Assembly (NCBI GenBank): GCA_003142815.1
Contig: PLNP01000006.1
Span: forward strand, 115,308-179,307
DNA length: 64,000 nt
From: Rhodanobacteraceae bacterium
GTDB lineage: Bacteria; Pseudomonadota; Gammaproteobacteria; Xanthomonadales; Rhodanobacteraceae
Reading direction: 5' to 3'
Part shown: positions 8,535 through 16,621 of the stretch, one piece after another
Position numbering within the stretch: the stretch's first letter is position 1
Layout of the letters: each line of letters begins with the position of its first letter
Position numbers and translations under genes: made by a program
The notes under the pieces: model-generated
What the model was told of the DNA's origin: nothing
Database searches by the model: none
Seen by the model: only the letters and a program-made list of their open reading frames with translations

Positions 8535-8954
8535 ATGAAATATCGTCTGTATCTGATCGCGTTGGCCCTGTTCCTCGTCAGCCTGCTGTACAACCTTGTG
8601 GTCTGGGGCGCGATGCCGCGCTTGCCCGAGGTCGGTGCTTCGATCGTCGATTCCGCGCGTCGCGAAGCGCCGCTCGCAACGACCTATATCGCCATTGGCG
8701 GTCCGCTCGACAGCGCGCTTTCCTCGGCGCAGTCGTTCGGAGCGCAGCGCCTGACCGACGCGCTCGGTGAAGGGTTCGCGCGGATTCACGAGGATCCCAG
8801 CGTTGCGATGGACCTGATCTTCAACACGACGTGGAACAGCGCGCATCGTTGGCTCAAGACCACGTATTGGGCCGCGCCTTTCTTCCTGCTGCTGACGATT
8901 GTTCTGTGGGTGCTGCGCCCACGCCAGGTGCGCACGCTCGGGCCCAGGCGCTGA
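8535..8954 (+). CDS. Conserved-looking small membrane protein, function unknown
   Basis: The 139-residue product has two hydrophobic segments, one at the N-terminus (about residues 4-25, MKYRLYLIALALFLVSLLYNL) and one near the C-terminus (about 112-129), separated by a soluble region of about 85 residues and followed by a basic tail. The topology suggests two membrane passes with a periplasmic middle domain. No motif or known family was recognised. The start at 8535 places the hydrophobic helix directly after a short basic N-terminus; an in-frame ATG 24 bases upstream is possible. Downstream lies a long untranslated region. Confidence 0.6.
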   Translation: MKYRLYLIALALFLVSLLYNLVVWGAMPRLPEVGASIVDSARREAPLATTYIAIGGPLDSALSSAQSFGAQRLTDALGEGFARIHEDPSVAMDLIFNTTWNSAHRWLKTTYWAAPFFLLLTIVLWVLRPRQVRTLGPRR

Positions 8955-9314
8955 CGGCGCGGCATGCCAAAAGTTCCCGCAGCGCCGCAAGAATCCGTTG
9001 CCGTAATCCGTCAGTGTGGGAGCGTCGTTCCGCAGCATGATCGGCTATGCGGCATCGCGGCATTGCTGCTCAAGAAAACGGCCAGCGTATCAAATATTTG
9101 TGAGATGTTGGTGGCCCAAATTGCTGCTAGCGTCGCCAGGTTCCTCGGGGGCGAACCTTGAGGAAACGGTACCCGCTGTTTCCGGTGCATGAGAAGGCCC
9201 GGAAATCTTTCGCAACAAAATTCACACGTTGGGGCCATGACAGGGAACCCTGACCGGCAGCTACACGCCGTAACCGTAAAACGCAATCGGGACGAACTGC
9301 GCCATGGATGGCGC

Positions 9315-9348
9315 GGAGTGCGGCGAACGGACTCGTTCGCCGCACTCC
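9315..9348 (+). other. Perfect 15-bp hairpin
   Basis: GGAGTGCGGCGAACG (9315-9329) is exactly complementary to 9334-9348 across the 4-base loop GACT. It lies 11 bases before the stem of the intrinsic terminator, giving a tandem hairpin arrangement. Confidence 0.75.
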
Positions 9349-9359
9349 CAGAAATATCC

Positions 9360-9394
9360 CCGGACGGCGGCGAATGCCCCGTCCGGTTTTTTTT
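9360..9394 (+). terminator. Rho-independent terminator
   Basis: An 8-bp GC stem, CCGGACGG (9360-9367) with CCGTCCGG (9379-9386), an 11-base loop and then eight T residues (9387-9394). The T run places it on the plus strand. It terminates whatever transcript crosses 8955-9359. Confidence 0.85.
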
Positions 9395-9489
9395 GGGCAA
9401 CGATTGGCCGCGTGTGCAGTGTCGGCTCGTTGCTTCTGTTGGATCGATGCGGCCGAGATGACGGCGTCGCAAGCCACCTTGTGGCCGGA

Positions 9490-9981
9490 TCAGCCGGCGG
9501 CCTGCTCGAAGCGATTGGCGTCGCGATTCTTGCGCACGCGCGCCGGATCCCAGATGCGCCCGTTCATCGCGATGTAGATGCCGTCGGGCAGGGTCTGCAC
9601 TGCGCCGACCGCGCAGCCGATGTTGAACACCGCGTCGGAACCCTGGAACAGCGCCGGATTCAGCGCACCGGTCAACACGATGACCTTGCCGGTGAGGTCG
9701 ACCAACGCCTGTGCGGTCTCGACCATCGTATCGGTGCCGTGCGTGACCAGCACGTGGCGGTGCGATTGCTGCTCGATCGCGGTCCGGATCGCCGCGCGAT
9801 CGTGTTCGTCCATGTGCAGGCTGTCCTTGCGCAGCACGGGCAGCACATCGAACGTGAACGCGACACCGAGCGCTTGCAGAATGTCGCCGATCTGCGGAGC
9901 GCCGATCTGGAATGTGGACTTGTCGTCGAAGTAGATCTTGTCGATCGTGCCGCCGGTGGTGACGATGGTCAGGTGCTGCAT
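9490..9981 (-). CDS. Asparaginase domain protein, single domain
   Basis: The 163-residue protein matches only the N-terminal domain of L-asparaginase. It keeps the first nucleophile motif TTGGTIDK (about residues 8-15) and the second catalytic motif HGTDTMVET (about 81-89). Classical asparaginases are about 320-350 residues with a second domain that completes the dimer interface; that domain is absent and the frame ends with an ordinary stop. Stand-alone versions of this length exist in related bacteria, so it is probably not a truncation. Whether it hydrolyses asparagine is open. It lies 38 bases downstream of the AidB-like gene on the same strand. Confidence 0.8.
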   Translation of the reverse strand: MQHLTIVTTGGTIDKIYFDDKSTFQIGAPQIGDILQALGVAFTFDVLPVLRKDSLHMDEHDRAAIRTAIEQQSHRHVLVTHGTDTMVETAQALVDLTGKVIVLTGALNPALFQGSDAVFNIGCAVGAVQTLPDGIYIAMNGRIWDPARVRKNRDANRFEQAAG

Positions 9982-10019
9982 GGGTCGGTATTCCGAAGTG
10001 ACTGCGACGCGCGACTGCG

Positions 10020-11663
10020 TCAGGGATCGTCATTGTCGGCGAGCGTCGCCACAGCGTCCATTGCGGACGAGCTCAGCCGCGTCAGGCCATGGCCTGCAAA
10101 GATCGCGAGTGCGGCGCGCGCACGCGCGTCGCCGCGTTCGCGTTCTGCCCAAGCCGCGTGGCGCGCAAGCAGCGCGGCGGCGAAACAGCGCGCAAGCGTC
10201 AGCGCAAGCCCGCGCGCGCCGGCCTCGAGTGCGTCGCGATGCGCCGAATGCGTAGCGAGCCAGTCGCACGCCGCGCTCAGCGAAGCGCGCACTCCGTGGC
10301 GGTCGTTGCCCGCTTCGCCGAGAAGCGCGTCGGCCGCGGTGATTACGCTGTCGACTCCGTTCGCGCCGAGCGCGCGCAGCACGTCGAGCGCCAGTACGTT
10401 GGTGGTGCCTTCCCAGATCGGATAGACCTGCGCATCGCGCAGCAATTGTGGAATGCCGGTGTTCTCGATGTAGCCGGCGCCGCCGAACGCCTCGCAAGCT
10501 TCCGAGGCGATGCGCACCGCGAGCTTGCCGGTCCAGAGTTTCGCGAGCGGCGTCAGCACGCGCAGCAGCGCCCTTTCCTCAGGCGAGGCCGTGCCGGTTT
10601 CGACACGGCCGAGCAGTTCCGTCACGAAGAACACCAGCTGGAACGCGGCCTCGAACTCGGCCTGCAGCGAGGCCAAGGTCGCGCGATGCAGCGGCTGCTC
10701 GATCAGCGCGCGGCCGAATGCGTGGCGGCGTCGCGCATACTCGAACGCGAGCGCCAGACAGCGCCGCATCGTTGCCAGCGCGCAGACCGCATTCCAGGTG
10801 CGCGTCATATTCAGCATCGGTGCGATCAGGCGCACGCCGTGCGCGAGTTCGCCGACCGGTTCGGCAAGCGCGCCGTCAAGGCGGATCTCCGCGCTCGGCA
10901 GTTCGCGCGTACCGAGCTTGTCCTTGAGCCGATCGACGCAAATGCCGTTCCAGCGTCCGCCACTGTCGCGAGTTTCCAGGTAGAACAGCGCGAGTGCGTC
11001 GGTGCCCTCGGGGCGCGCCAGGGTTAGCGCCATCTCGCCGGTCACCGCCGAGGTGAACCATTTGCGGCCATGCAGGCACCAGCGTCCATCCGCGTCGCGG
11101 CACGCAGTCGTCTCGGTGTTGCCGACATCGGAACCGCCGATGGTCTCGGTCATCCATTGGCCGGACAGCCACAGCGTCGCCGAATCGCGCGACAGCAGGT
11201 GCGGCAGTGCGCGCTCGATCAGTGTGCGATTCCCCGACGCCTTCAATGCGGTCGCCGCACCATCGCTCATCGCGAGCGGGCAGGTGTAAAACTCGCTCGC
11301 GATGTGGTGCAGATAGACGCGTGCGAACTGGTCGGTGCGCGCATGCGCACCGTGCGTGGTTTCGTGTCCGGCCGCGACGAGGCCGTAGCGCGTGGCCAGC
11401 TCCGCGCCGTGCCGCCAGACCGGTGTCGTTTCAATCTGGTCGACGCGGTTGCCCCATGCATCCCATTGCGTCAGTACGGGTTCGCTCGGTGTTCGCGCGC
11501 GGGCCGCGGCCCACGCGGTCGCCGCATGCGCGCCGAGTTCGTCGAGATCTTTTGCGATCGCCGCATGCACCTCGCGCGGCAGCGCGCGTTCGAGGTATGC
11601 GTGCAGCACGCGATCGTCGCGATATTGATTGCCGAGAACCGGCGCGGTCTGGACGAAATCCAT
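10020..11663 (-). CDS. AidB-like acyl-CoA dehydrogenase
   Basis: A 547-residue acyl-CoA dehydrogenase of the AidB branch, related to the alkylation-damage-inducible flavoprotein of E. coli. Visible hallmarks are the N-terminal LGNQYRDDRVL segment, GQWMTETIGGSDVGNTET for flavin binding, GRKWFTSAV, the LKDKLGTRELPSAEI stretch, and the acyl-CoA dehydrogenase C-terminal signature around FGGAGYIENTGIPQLLRD with PIWEGTTNVLALD. AidB proteins bind FAD and DNA; their in vivo substrate is unsettled. The ATG at 11663 gives the family N-terminus (MDFVQTAPVLGNQY), and the frame upstream of it is arginine-rich. The downstream neighbour is the single-domain asparaginase. Confidence 0.88.
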   Translation of the reverse strand: MDFVQTAPVLGNQYRDDRVLHAYLERALPREVHAAIAKDLDELGAHAATAWAAARARTPSEPVLTQWDAWGNRVDQIETTPVWRHGAELATRYGLVAAGHETTHGAHARTDQFARVYLHHIASEFYTCPLAMSDGAATALKASGNRTLIERALPHLLSRDSATLWLSGQWMTETIGGSDVGNTETTACRDADGRWCLHGRKWFTSAVTGEMALTLARPEGTDALALFYLETRDSGGRWNGICVDRLKDKLGTRELPSAEIRLDGALAEPVGELAHGVRLIAPMLNMTRTWNAVCALATMRRCLALAFEYARRRHAFGRALIEQPLHRATLASLQAEFEAAFQLVFFVTELLGRVETGTASPEERALLRVLTPLAKLWTGKLAVRIASEACEAFGGAGYIENTGIPQLLRDAQVYPIWEGTTNVLALDVLRALGANGVDSVITAADALLGEAGNDRHGVRASLSAACDWLATHSAHRDALEAGARGLALTLARCFAAALLARHAAWAERERGDARARAALAIFAGHGLTRLSSSAMDAVATLADNDDP

Positions 11664-11800
11664 GACAATGCGGAATGTGTGGGATGTCTCGTCACGATAC
11701 GCGTGGCGTCGATAGCGCCGCAAGTCGCCAAGCGCACCGACGGCGCACGGGTCTTTCTATCGGGCGCTCGCAACCCACGCGATCAGGACAACGGTCACAC

Positions 11801-12385
11801 CTACGCCGCAATCCGTTCGTTCGTGCCGATCGCCGCCTGCGCGGCCGCGATCGCTTGCGCCTTCTGCTCCGCGTTGATGTTCACGCCCTCGGCGCGGATG
11901 ATCTCGATATCGGTCACGCCGAGAAAGCCGAACAACTGGCGCAGATACGTTTCCTGGAAATCGGCGGCCGCGCCCGGCGTGCCGACGCCATAGAAACCGC
12001 CGCGCGAGGACGCGATGATCACGCGCTTGCCGCTGGCCAGTCCTTCGGGTCCATTCGTGCCGTAGCGGAACGTCTTGCCGGCGACCGCGATGCGGTCGAT
12101 CCACGCCTTCAGCGCGCTCGGGACCCCGAAGTTGTACATCGGTGCGCCGATCACCACGACATCCGCGGCGAGGAATTCGTCGAGCACGTCGCCGCCGAGG
12201 CGCGCCGCCGGATCGTCGGCGTCCGCGACCGGCGTCCAGTGCGGCAGCGGCTGCGCAGCGACATCGCGATAAGTCACCTTGGCGCCCGGATGCGCGCGCT
12301 TCCACGCTTTGACGATCGCCCCACTCAGTTCGCGCGAGACGGAATGTGCGCCGAGCGCGCTGGAATCGATATGCAGCAGGTTCAT
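11801..12385 (-). CDS. azoR: FMN-dependent NADH:quinone reductase (azoreductase)
   Basis: A 194-residue flavodoxin-fold enzyme of the AzoR family that reduces quinones and azo compounds with NADH, protecting against electrophile stress in the cytosol. The FMN-binding motif SSALGAHSVSREL is at about residues 8-20, the GAPMYNFGVPSALKAWID signature at about 79-96, and ASSRGGFYG follows. The start at 12385 is preceded 8 bases upstream by GGGAG. A LysR-type regulator is transcribed divergently, the usual arrangement for inducible quinone reductases. A 10-bp inverted repeat covers the start region and may be the operator. Confidence 0.92.
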   Translation of the reverse strand: MNLLHIDSSALGAHSVSRELSGAIVKAWKRAHPGAKVTYRDVAAQPLPHWTPVADADDPAARLGGDVLDEFLAADVVVIGAPMYNFGVPSALKAWIDRIAVAGKTFRYGTNGPEGLASGKRVIIASSRGGFYGVGTPGAAADFQETYLRQLFGFLGVTDIEIIRAEGVNINAEQKAQAIAAAQAAIGTNERIAA

Positions 12386-12391
12386 GGTGGA

Positions 12392-12433
12392 TCTCCCTCG
12401 GCATATACCGATATTCGTTTTGACCGAGGGAGA
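12392..12433. promoter_or_regulatory. 10-bp inverted repeat in azoR/LysR divergent promoter
   Basis: TCTCCCTCGG (12392-12401) and CCGAGGGAGA (12424-12433) are perfect reverse complements around a 22-base AT-richer spacer. The left arm contains the azoR ribosome binding site, so it could act as operator DNA or as an RNA hairpin that hides that site. Confidence 0.45.
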
Positions 12434-12500
12434 CAATAGATCGTGGACAATGAGTCGATAAGTCCGCAAGAATGCGATAGTTCGTTCACCAGGGAGAACG

Positions 12501-13475
12501 ATGATGACGGCGATCAAGGGAGCATTGCACGACCTGAACGACCTGCGCTTCTTCGCGGCCGTGGTCGAACATCGCGGTTTCTCGGCAGCTGGGCGCGCGC
12601 TCGGCACGCCGAAATCGCGGCTCAGCAAGCGCGTCGCGCAGCTCGAGGAACGACTCGGCGTGCGCCTGCTGCAGCGGACTACGCGGCGCTTCGCGGTCAC
12701 CGACATCGGCGAGCGTTTCTACGCGCATTGCCGCGCCGCGCTGGAAGAGGCGCAGGCCGCGCAGGACGTCGTCGACGAGCTACGTGCCGAACCGCGCGGC
12801 ATCGTGCGCGTCAGTTGCCCGGTGTCGCTCGCGCAGACGATCGTCGCGCACGTGCTGCCGGATTTCCTGATCCAGTACCCCAAGGTGCAGGTGCGCTTGC
12901 TCGCGACCAACCGACGCGTCGATGTGATCGGCGAGGGCTTCGACCTCGCGATCCGCGTGCGTGACAAGCTCGATACCGATGCGACGATGGTATTGCGCAG
13001 CTTCGGCCAATCGCGCGTTTTGCTGGTCGGGAGCCCCGCGTTTCTCGACGCGCACGGCAGACCGCAACAACCCGTCGATCTGGAGCGCCTGCCGTTGTTG
13101 TCGATGCTCGAACATGACGGCGCGCAGATCGTCGAACTGTCCGACGCGGACGGCAACAAGGCGAACATCGAGATGCAGGCGCGTGTGGCTTGCGGCGAAT
13201 TCGCGGTGCTGCATGAGGCGGCCAAACGTGGTTTGGGCATCGCGATGCTGCCAGAGTTCGTCTGCGCGCCGGCGATCACGCGCGGCGAGCTCGAGGTCGT
13301 CCTGCCGGCATGGAGCATGCCGCAGGGCACGATGCACTTCGTCTACCCGAGCCGGCGCGGGCAGCTGCCGGGCGTACGCGCATTCGTGGAATTCCTTGCC
13401 GAGCGCCTGCCCGGCGCGGTACAGCTGAAGCACGAGCAATGCATGCAGCGCAAGCCGGATGAGCGTCCGGCTTGA
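12501..13475 (+). CDS. LysR family transcriptional regulator
   Basis: A 324-residue LysR-type regulator. The N-terminal winged helix is clear (LNDLRFFAAVVEHRGFSAAGRALGTPKSRLSKRVAQLEERLGVRLLQRTTR, described here by its ends at about residues 12-62), followed by the periplasmic-binding-like effector domain (IVRVSCPVSLAQ onward). ATG codons at 12501 and 12504 are both possible; the AGGGAG just upstream fits either. It is divergent from azoR and most likely controls it in response to quinones or a related electrophile; that effector is inferred. Confidence 0.9.
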   Translation: MMTAIKGALHDLNDLRFFAAVVEHRGFSAAGRALGTPKSRLSKRVAQLEERLGVRLLQRTTRRFAVTDIGERFYAHCRAALEEAQAAQDVVDELRAEPRGIVRVSCPVSLAQTIVAHVLPDFLIQYPKVQVRLLATNRRVDVIGEGFDLAIRVRDKLDTDATMVLRSFGQSRVLLVGSPAFLDAHGRPQQPVDLERLPLLSMLEHDGAQIVELSDADGNKANIEMQARVACGEFAVLHEAAKRGLGIAMLPEFVCAPAITRGELEVVLPAWSMPQGTMHFVYPSRRGQLPGVRAFVEFLAERLPGAVQLKHEQCMQRKPDERPA

Positions 13476-13492
13476 TGGAAGGAGTCCCTGCC

Positions 13493-13843
13493 TCAGGAAC
13501 CAGCGGCTCGCCTGCGTTTGTAGCCGCGCGCGTCCCAGCCGAGCGCGCCGATCAACACGACGCACAGCAACACTTCCAGCAGCGCCGGCACTCGCGCTGC
13601 GGGGATCACCCAGGCCGCGACGATGCCGTGGCAGAAATAGAACAGCGCGACGATGCCGACCCAGAGCAATGCGCGCCGCGTGCCGGTGCGCAGCGCGAGC
13701 AGCGGCAGCAGCAGCGGCGGCAAGGTCAGCAGCAGCGCAAACGCCGGGCTGCCGCCCGCCGGCGGTGCGAGCCAGAGATACCACGCCAATTGCAGCAAGA
13801 CGAGCGCCGCCCACGCGATACAACCGATGCGCAGCGGTTTCAT
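13493..13843 (-). CDS. DUF2069 inner-membrane protein
   Basis: A 116-residue protein with four predicted transmembrane segments and the pattern of the DUF2069 family, including the ALRTGTRRALLWVGIVALFYFCHGI stretch around residues 50-75. Function is unknown. Its ATG overlaps the stop of wrbA by four bases (ATGA), so the two are translationally coupled; wrbA-DUF2069 pairing is common in gammaproteobacteria and supports a linked membrane-redox role, which remains inference. Confidence 0.85.
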   Translation of the reverse strand: MKPLRIGCIAWAALVLLQLAWYLWLAPPAGGSPAFALLLTLPPLLLPLLALRTGTRRALLWVGIVALFYFCHGIVAAWVIPAARVPALLEVLLCVVLIGALGWDARGYKRRRAAGS

Positions 13844-14439
13844 GGGTGGAACTCCAGTCGCACGGCGATTTCGGCGACGCGTCGCCCGAGCGCGCGCGCG
13901 ATGATGCGTTCATCGTCGCTGATTTGGTTTTCCCCGGACACACTGCCGACGTGACTCGCACCATACGGTGAGCCACCGCCGAGTGTGCGGTTCAGCGCAA
14001 CTTCGGTGTAGGGAACACCGACGATCAGCATGCCGTGATGAAGCAGCGGCAACATCATCGAGGTGAGCGTGGTTTCCTGACCGCCGTGCATCGTGCTGGT
14101 CGAAGTGAACACGCCGGCAGGCTTGCCGACCAGGCTGCCGGACGCCCACTCCGCCGCGGTCGAGTCGATGAAGTATTTCAGCGGCGCGGCCATGTTGCCG
14201 AAACGGGTCGGGCTGCCAAGTACGAGTCCCGCGCACTCGCGCAGGTCCTCGCGGGTCGCGTACGGCGCGCCTTGATCGGGCTCCGGCGGCTGCGCGATAG
14301 CGGTGACGGGCGCAACCGGCGGCACGCTGCGCAGGCGCGCGCGTGCGCCAGCCACTTCGCCGATGCCGCGCGCGACCAATCGCGCGAGCTGTGCGACCTT
14401 GCCCGTGCGGCTGTAGTACAGGACCAGGATTTCGTTCAT
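13840..14439 (-). CDS. wrbA: NAD(P)H:quinone oxidoreductase WrbA
   Basis: A 199-residue flavodoxin-like FMN enzyme that carries out two-electron reduction of quinones, limiting redox cycling. Hallmarks are VLYYSRTGKVAQLA at the FMN phosphate loop (about residues 6-19), GSPTRFGNMAAPLKYFID (about 74-91), FTSTSTMHGGQETTL and the C-terminal GGGSPYGASH. The length matches the family. It overlaps the DUF2069 gene by four bases and is divergent from yihY, with a 9-bp hairpin in the 95-base gap. Confidence 0.92.
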   Translation of the reverse strand: MNEILVLYYSRTGKVAQLARLVARGIGEVAGARARLRSVPPVAPVTAIAQPPEPDQGAPYATREDLRECAGLVLGSPTRFGNMAAPLKYFIDSTAAEWASGSLVGKPAGVFTSTSTMHGGQETTLTSMMLPLLHHGMLIVGVPYTEVALNRTLGGGSPYGASHVGSVSGENQISDDERIIARALGRRVAEIAVRLEFHP

Positions 14440-14467
14440 TCGCGATATGTGCCGAGGTTTGCCTTGA

Positions 14468-14492
14468 AGCCCTCCCCTTGAACGGGAGGGCT
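14468..14492. other. Hairpin between wrbA and yihY
   Basis: AGCCCTCCC (14468-14476) pairs with GGGAGGGCT (14484-14492) around a 7-base loop. There is no T run, so it is not an intrinsic terminator. It lies in the divergent promoter gap and would be in the 5' leader of one of the two genes. Confidence 0.45.
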
Positions 14493-14534
14493 AAATGGTT
14501 TGGCGGCGTGCACGCTCTGGGTTAGGCTCGCGTC

Positions 14535-15851
14535 ATGTTCTCGCATATCGCGAAGTTTGCCAGAACTCGCTTCGATCGCGAGCGCATCGGTGCGTTTCTG
14601 CACTTCACCTGGACGCGCTTCCTCGAAGATCGCTGTTTCCAGACCGCGGGCGCGCTCGCGTTCACCTCGGTGTTCGCGCTGGTGCCGCTGACCGCTGCCG
14701 TGCTCGGCATCCTCGCCGCGTTTCCGGGCTTCGCCGATTGGCGCGAACAGCTCACCCAGTGGGTGTTCGACAACTTCGTGCCGACCGCCGGCAGCGCGGT
14801 GCAGGGCTATGTTACGCAGTTCGCGGACAACGCGAGCAAGGCGACCGCGGTGGGCGTGCTGGTGCTGCTGTTCAGTGCGGTTTCGCTGATGATGAGCATC
14901 GAGGATGTGTTCAACCGCATCTGGCGGGTGCAGGTTGCGCGCAGTGCCGGCGCACGTTTTTTGATCTACTGGACCGCGTTGACGCTGGGTCCGCTGCTGC
15001 TGGTCGCTGCGCTCGTGATCAGCTCGTATGCGTTTGCGTTGCCGTTCATCGATGCCGCCGATACGCAGTTCTCCCTCAAGGCGCGCGTGCTCTCGGTGTT
15101 GCCGTTCGTGATCGTCCTGATCGCTCTGAACGCGGCGTTCGTGGCCATTCCCAACCGCAATGTGCGGGTTCGCCATGCGTGCATCGGCGCGTCGATCGCG
15201 GCCGTGCTGTTCGAGGCCGCCAAGCGTGGCTTCGCGCTATACGCGACGCAATATGCGAGCTACCAGCAGGTCTATGGCGCGCTCGCGATGGTGCCGATTT
15301 TCATCCTGTGGATTTATCTTTCCTGGGCGATCGTGCTGCTCGGTGCATCGATCACCGCATCGCTGAGCGCGTTCGACTATCGTCCTGCGGCGCTGCGCCT
15401 GGCGCGCGGGAATGAGTTTTCCGGCCTGCTCCGCGTTCTGGCGAGTTTTGCTGCCGCACAACGCGCCGGTGGGGGATTGCGCAGCGCGGACCTGCTCGCC
15501 GCCGAACCGTTCCTCACTGACGATCTGCTGCAACGCTATCTCGGCGACCTGCACCGCGTCGGCCTGATCCAGCGCGGCGAGCACGGCGAATGGATGGTCG
15601 TGCGCGATCTGGCCAGCATCGATCTGCTCGAAATCTATCGTGTGGGCGGCTATCGGCTGGCGATCGATGCCAACGTCCCGGGCGGCCATGTGAGCGAAAC
15701 GGCCGCGACCTTGCTCGGCCATCTCGGCGAACAGGTGCGTATCGCGCTCGCCGTGCCGTTGGCAGAGCTGTTTCCGCCCGATGTACCATCGACGCCCACG
15801 CACGCGTCGTCGACACCTGCGCCGCAGATACCTCCGACGGAGCGCAGATGA
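14535..15851 (+). CDS. YihY/BrkB family inner-membrane protein
   Basis: A 438-residue integral membrane protein of the YihY (formerly BrkB) family. About six transmembrane segments cover residues 30-280, with the family motif TAGALAFTSVFALVPLTAAVLG near residue 35 and the YASYQQVYGALAMVPIFILWIYLSWAIVLLGA region near 245. The C-terminal 150 residues form a soluble winged-helix-like region and a proline-rich tail. The older annotation as ribonuclease BN is known to be wrong; the real activity is unknown. The stop overlaps the start of the TlpA-like gene (ATGA). Confidence 0.9.
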   Translation: MFSHIAKFARTRFDRERIGAFLHFTWTRFLEDRCFQTAGALAFTSVFALVPLTAAVLGILAAFPGFADWREQLTQWVFDNFVPTAGSAVQGYVTQFADNASKATAVGVLVLLFSAVSLMMSIEDVFNRIWRVQVARSAGARFLIYWTALTLGPLLLVAALVISSYAFALPFIDAADTQFSLKARVLSVLPFVIVLIALNAAFVAIPNRNVRVRHACIGASIAAVLFEAAKRGFALYATQYASYQQVYGALAMVPIFILWIYLSWAIVLLGASITASLSAFDYRPAALRLARGNEFSGLLRVLASFAAAQRAGGGLRSADLLAAEPFLTDDLLQRYLGDLHRVGLIQRGEHGEWMVVRDLASIDLLEIYRVGGYRLAIDANVPGGHVSETAATLLGHLGEQVRIALAVPLAELFPPDVPSTPTHASSTPAPQIPPTERR

Positions 15852-16336
15852 AACCGATCCGATTCCTCGTCCTCACGGTGCTCACTGTTTGCGCCAGTGC
15901 CGGATACGCGCTGGCGAAAACCGCCGCGCACCCGACCCTCTCGGTCACGACACTCGATGGCAAGACCTTCGATCTCGCCGCAGAGCACGGCAAGTGGGTG
16001 GTGGTGAATTTCTGGGCGACGTGGTGTTCTCCATGCATCAAGGAAATGCCGGACATTGCCGCGTTCGTCGCCAGCCACAAGGATATCGCCGCAATTGGGC
16101 TCGCCTACGAGGACACCGACAAGGCCGAGGTCGAGGCGTTCGTGAAGGCACACCCGGTCGCGTATCCATTGGCGCAATTGGATGTATACAAACCACCGGC
16201 TGATTTCGATACGCCGCGCGGTCTTCCGACGACCTATCTGATCGCTCCCGATGGCAGCGTCGCGAAGAAATTCACCGGGCCGATCATCGCAGCCGATCTC
16301 GAAAAAGTGATCGCCGCCGGGCTGCCGAATAAGTAG
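15848..16336 (+). CDS. TlpA-like periplasmic thioredoxin-fold protein
   Basis: A 162-residue protein with an N-terminal signal peptide (about residues 1-23, cleavage after ALA) and a thioredoxin-fold domain of the TlpA/ResA type. The active site WCSPC places the cysteines at C60 and C63, and the cis-proline segment GLPTTYLIAPDG is present. It should reduce disulfides of exported proteins, for example in cytochrome c maturation, but no cytochrome genes are near. It is coupled by a 4-base overlap to yihY upstream and is 11 bases before acylphosphatase. Confidence 0.88.
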   Translation: MKPIRFLVLTVLTVCASAGYALAKTAAHPTLSVTTLDGKTFDLAAEHGKWVVVNFWATWCSPCIKEMPDIAAFVASHKDIAAIGLAYEDTDKAEVEAFVKAHPVAYPLAQLDVYKPPADFDTPRGLPTTYLIAPDGSVAKKFTGPIIAADLEKVIAAGLPNK

Positions 16337-16347
16337 CGAAGCGCCGC

Positions 16348-16614
16348 ATGGCCAGCGTGAGATTCATCGTTTCCGGCATCGTCCAGGGGGTGTTCTTCCG
16401 CGCCTCGGCGCAAGCGCGTGCGCGCGAACTCGGGCTGACCGGGTTCGCGAAGAATCGCGCGGATGGTGGTGTCGAAGTCGTCGCCAGCGGGACGTCTGAA
16501 GCGCTGTCCGAACTCGAAACCTGGCTGCACGCCGGGCCGCCGGCCGCGCACGTCGATGCGGTCGAGCGCGAGGATCTGGCGCCGCAGGAGCACACCGATT
16601 TCGCGCGACGCTGA
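16348..16614 (+). CDS. acyP: Acylphosphatase
   Basis: An 88-residue enzyme that hydrolyses acyl phosphates such as acetyl phosphate. The two catalytic residues are in place: R18 in the GIVQGVFFRAS loop and N36 in GFAKNRADGGVEV. The length is normal. It starts 11 bases after the TlpA-like gene and ends 7 bases before the pseudouridine synthase start, so all are probably in one operon with yihY. Confidence 0.93.
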   Translation: MASVRFIVSGIVQGVFFRASAQARARELGLTGFAKNRADGGVEVVASGTSEALSELETWLHAGPPAAHVDAVEREDLAPQEHTDFARR

Positions 16615-16621
16615 AAAGCGC

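Larger units (their letters stand above)
8955..9394 (+). other. Untranslated structured region, possible non-coding RNA or long 3' UTR
   Basis: About 440 bases without a credible reading frame. They contain the AT-rich palindrome CAAATATTTG (9091-9100), the palindrome CAGGGAACCCTG (9241-9252), a perfect 15-bp hairpin (9315-9348) and finally an intrinsic terminator. The terminator points the same way as the small membrane protein gene but lies about 400 bases past its stop. The region does not match the core motifs of tmRNA, RNase P RNA, SRP RNA or common riboswitches that I know. The rest of the gap to 9489 shows nothing further. Confidence 0.4.

Noticed and set aside
9181..9400. Known structural RNA (tmRNA, RNase P, SRP RNA, cobalamin or c-di-GMP riboswitch)
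   Set aside because: The conserved core sequences of these RNAs that I know were not found, so no family was assigned.
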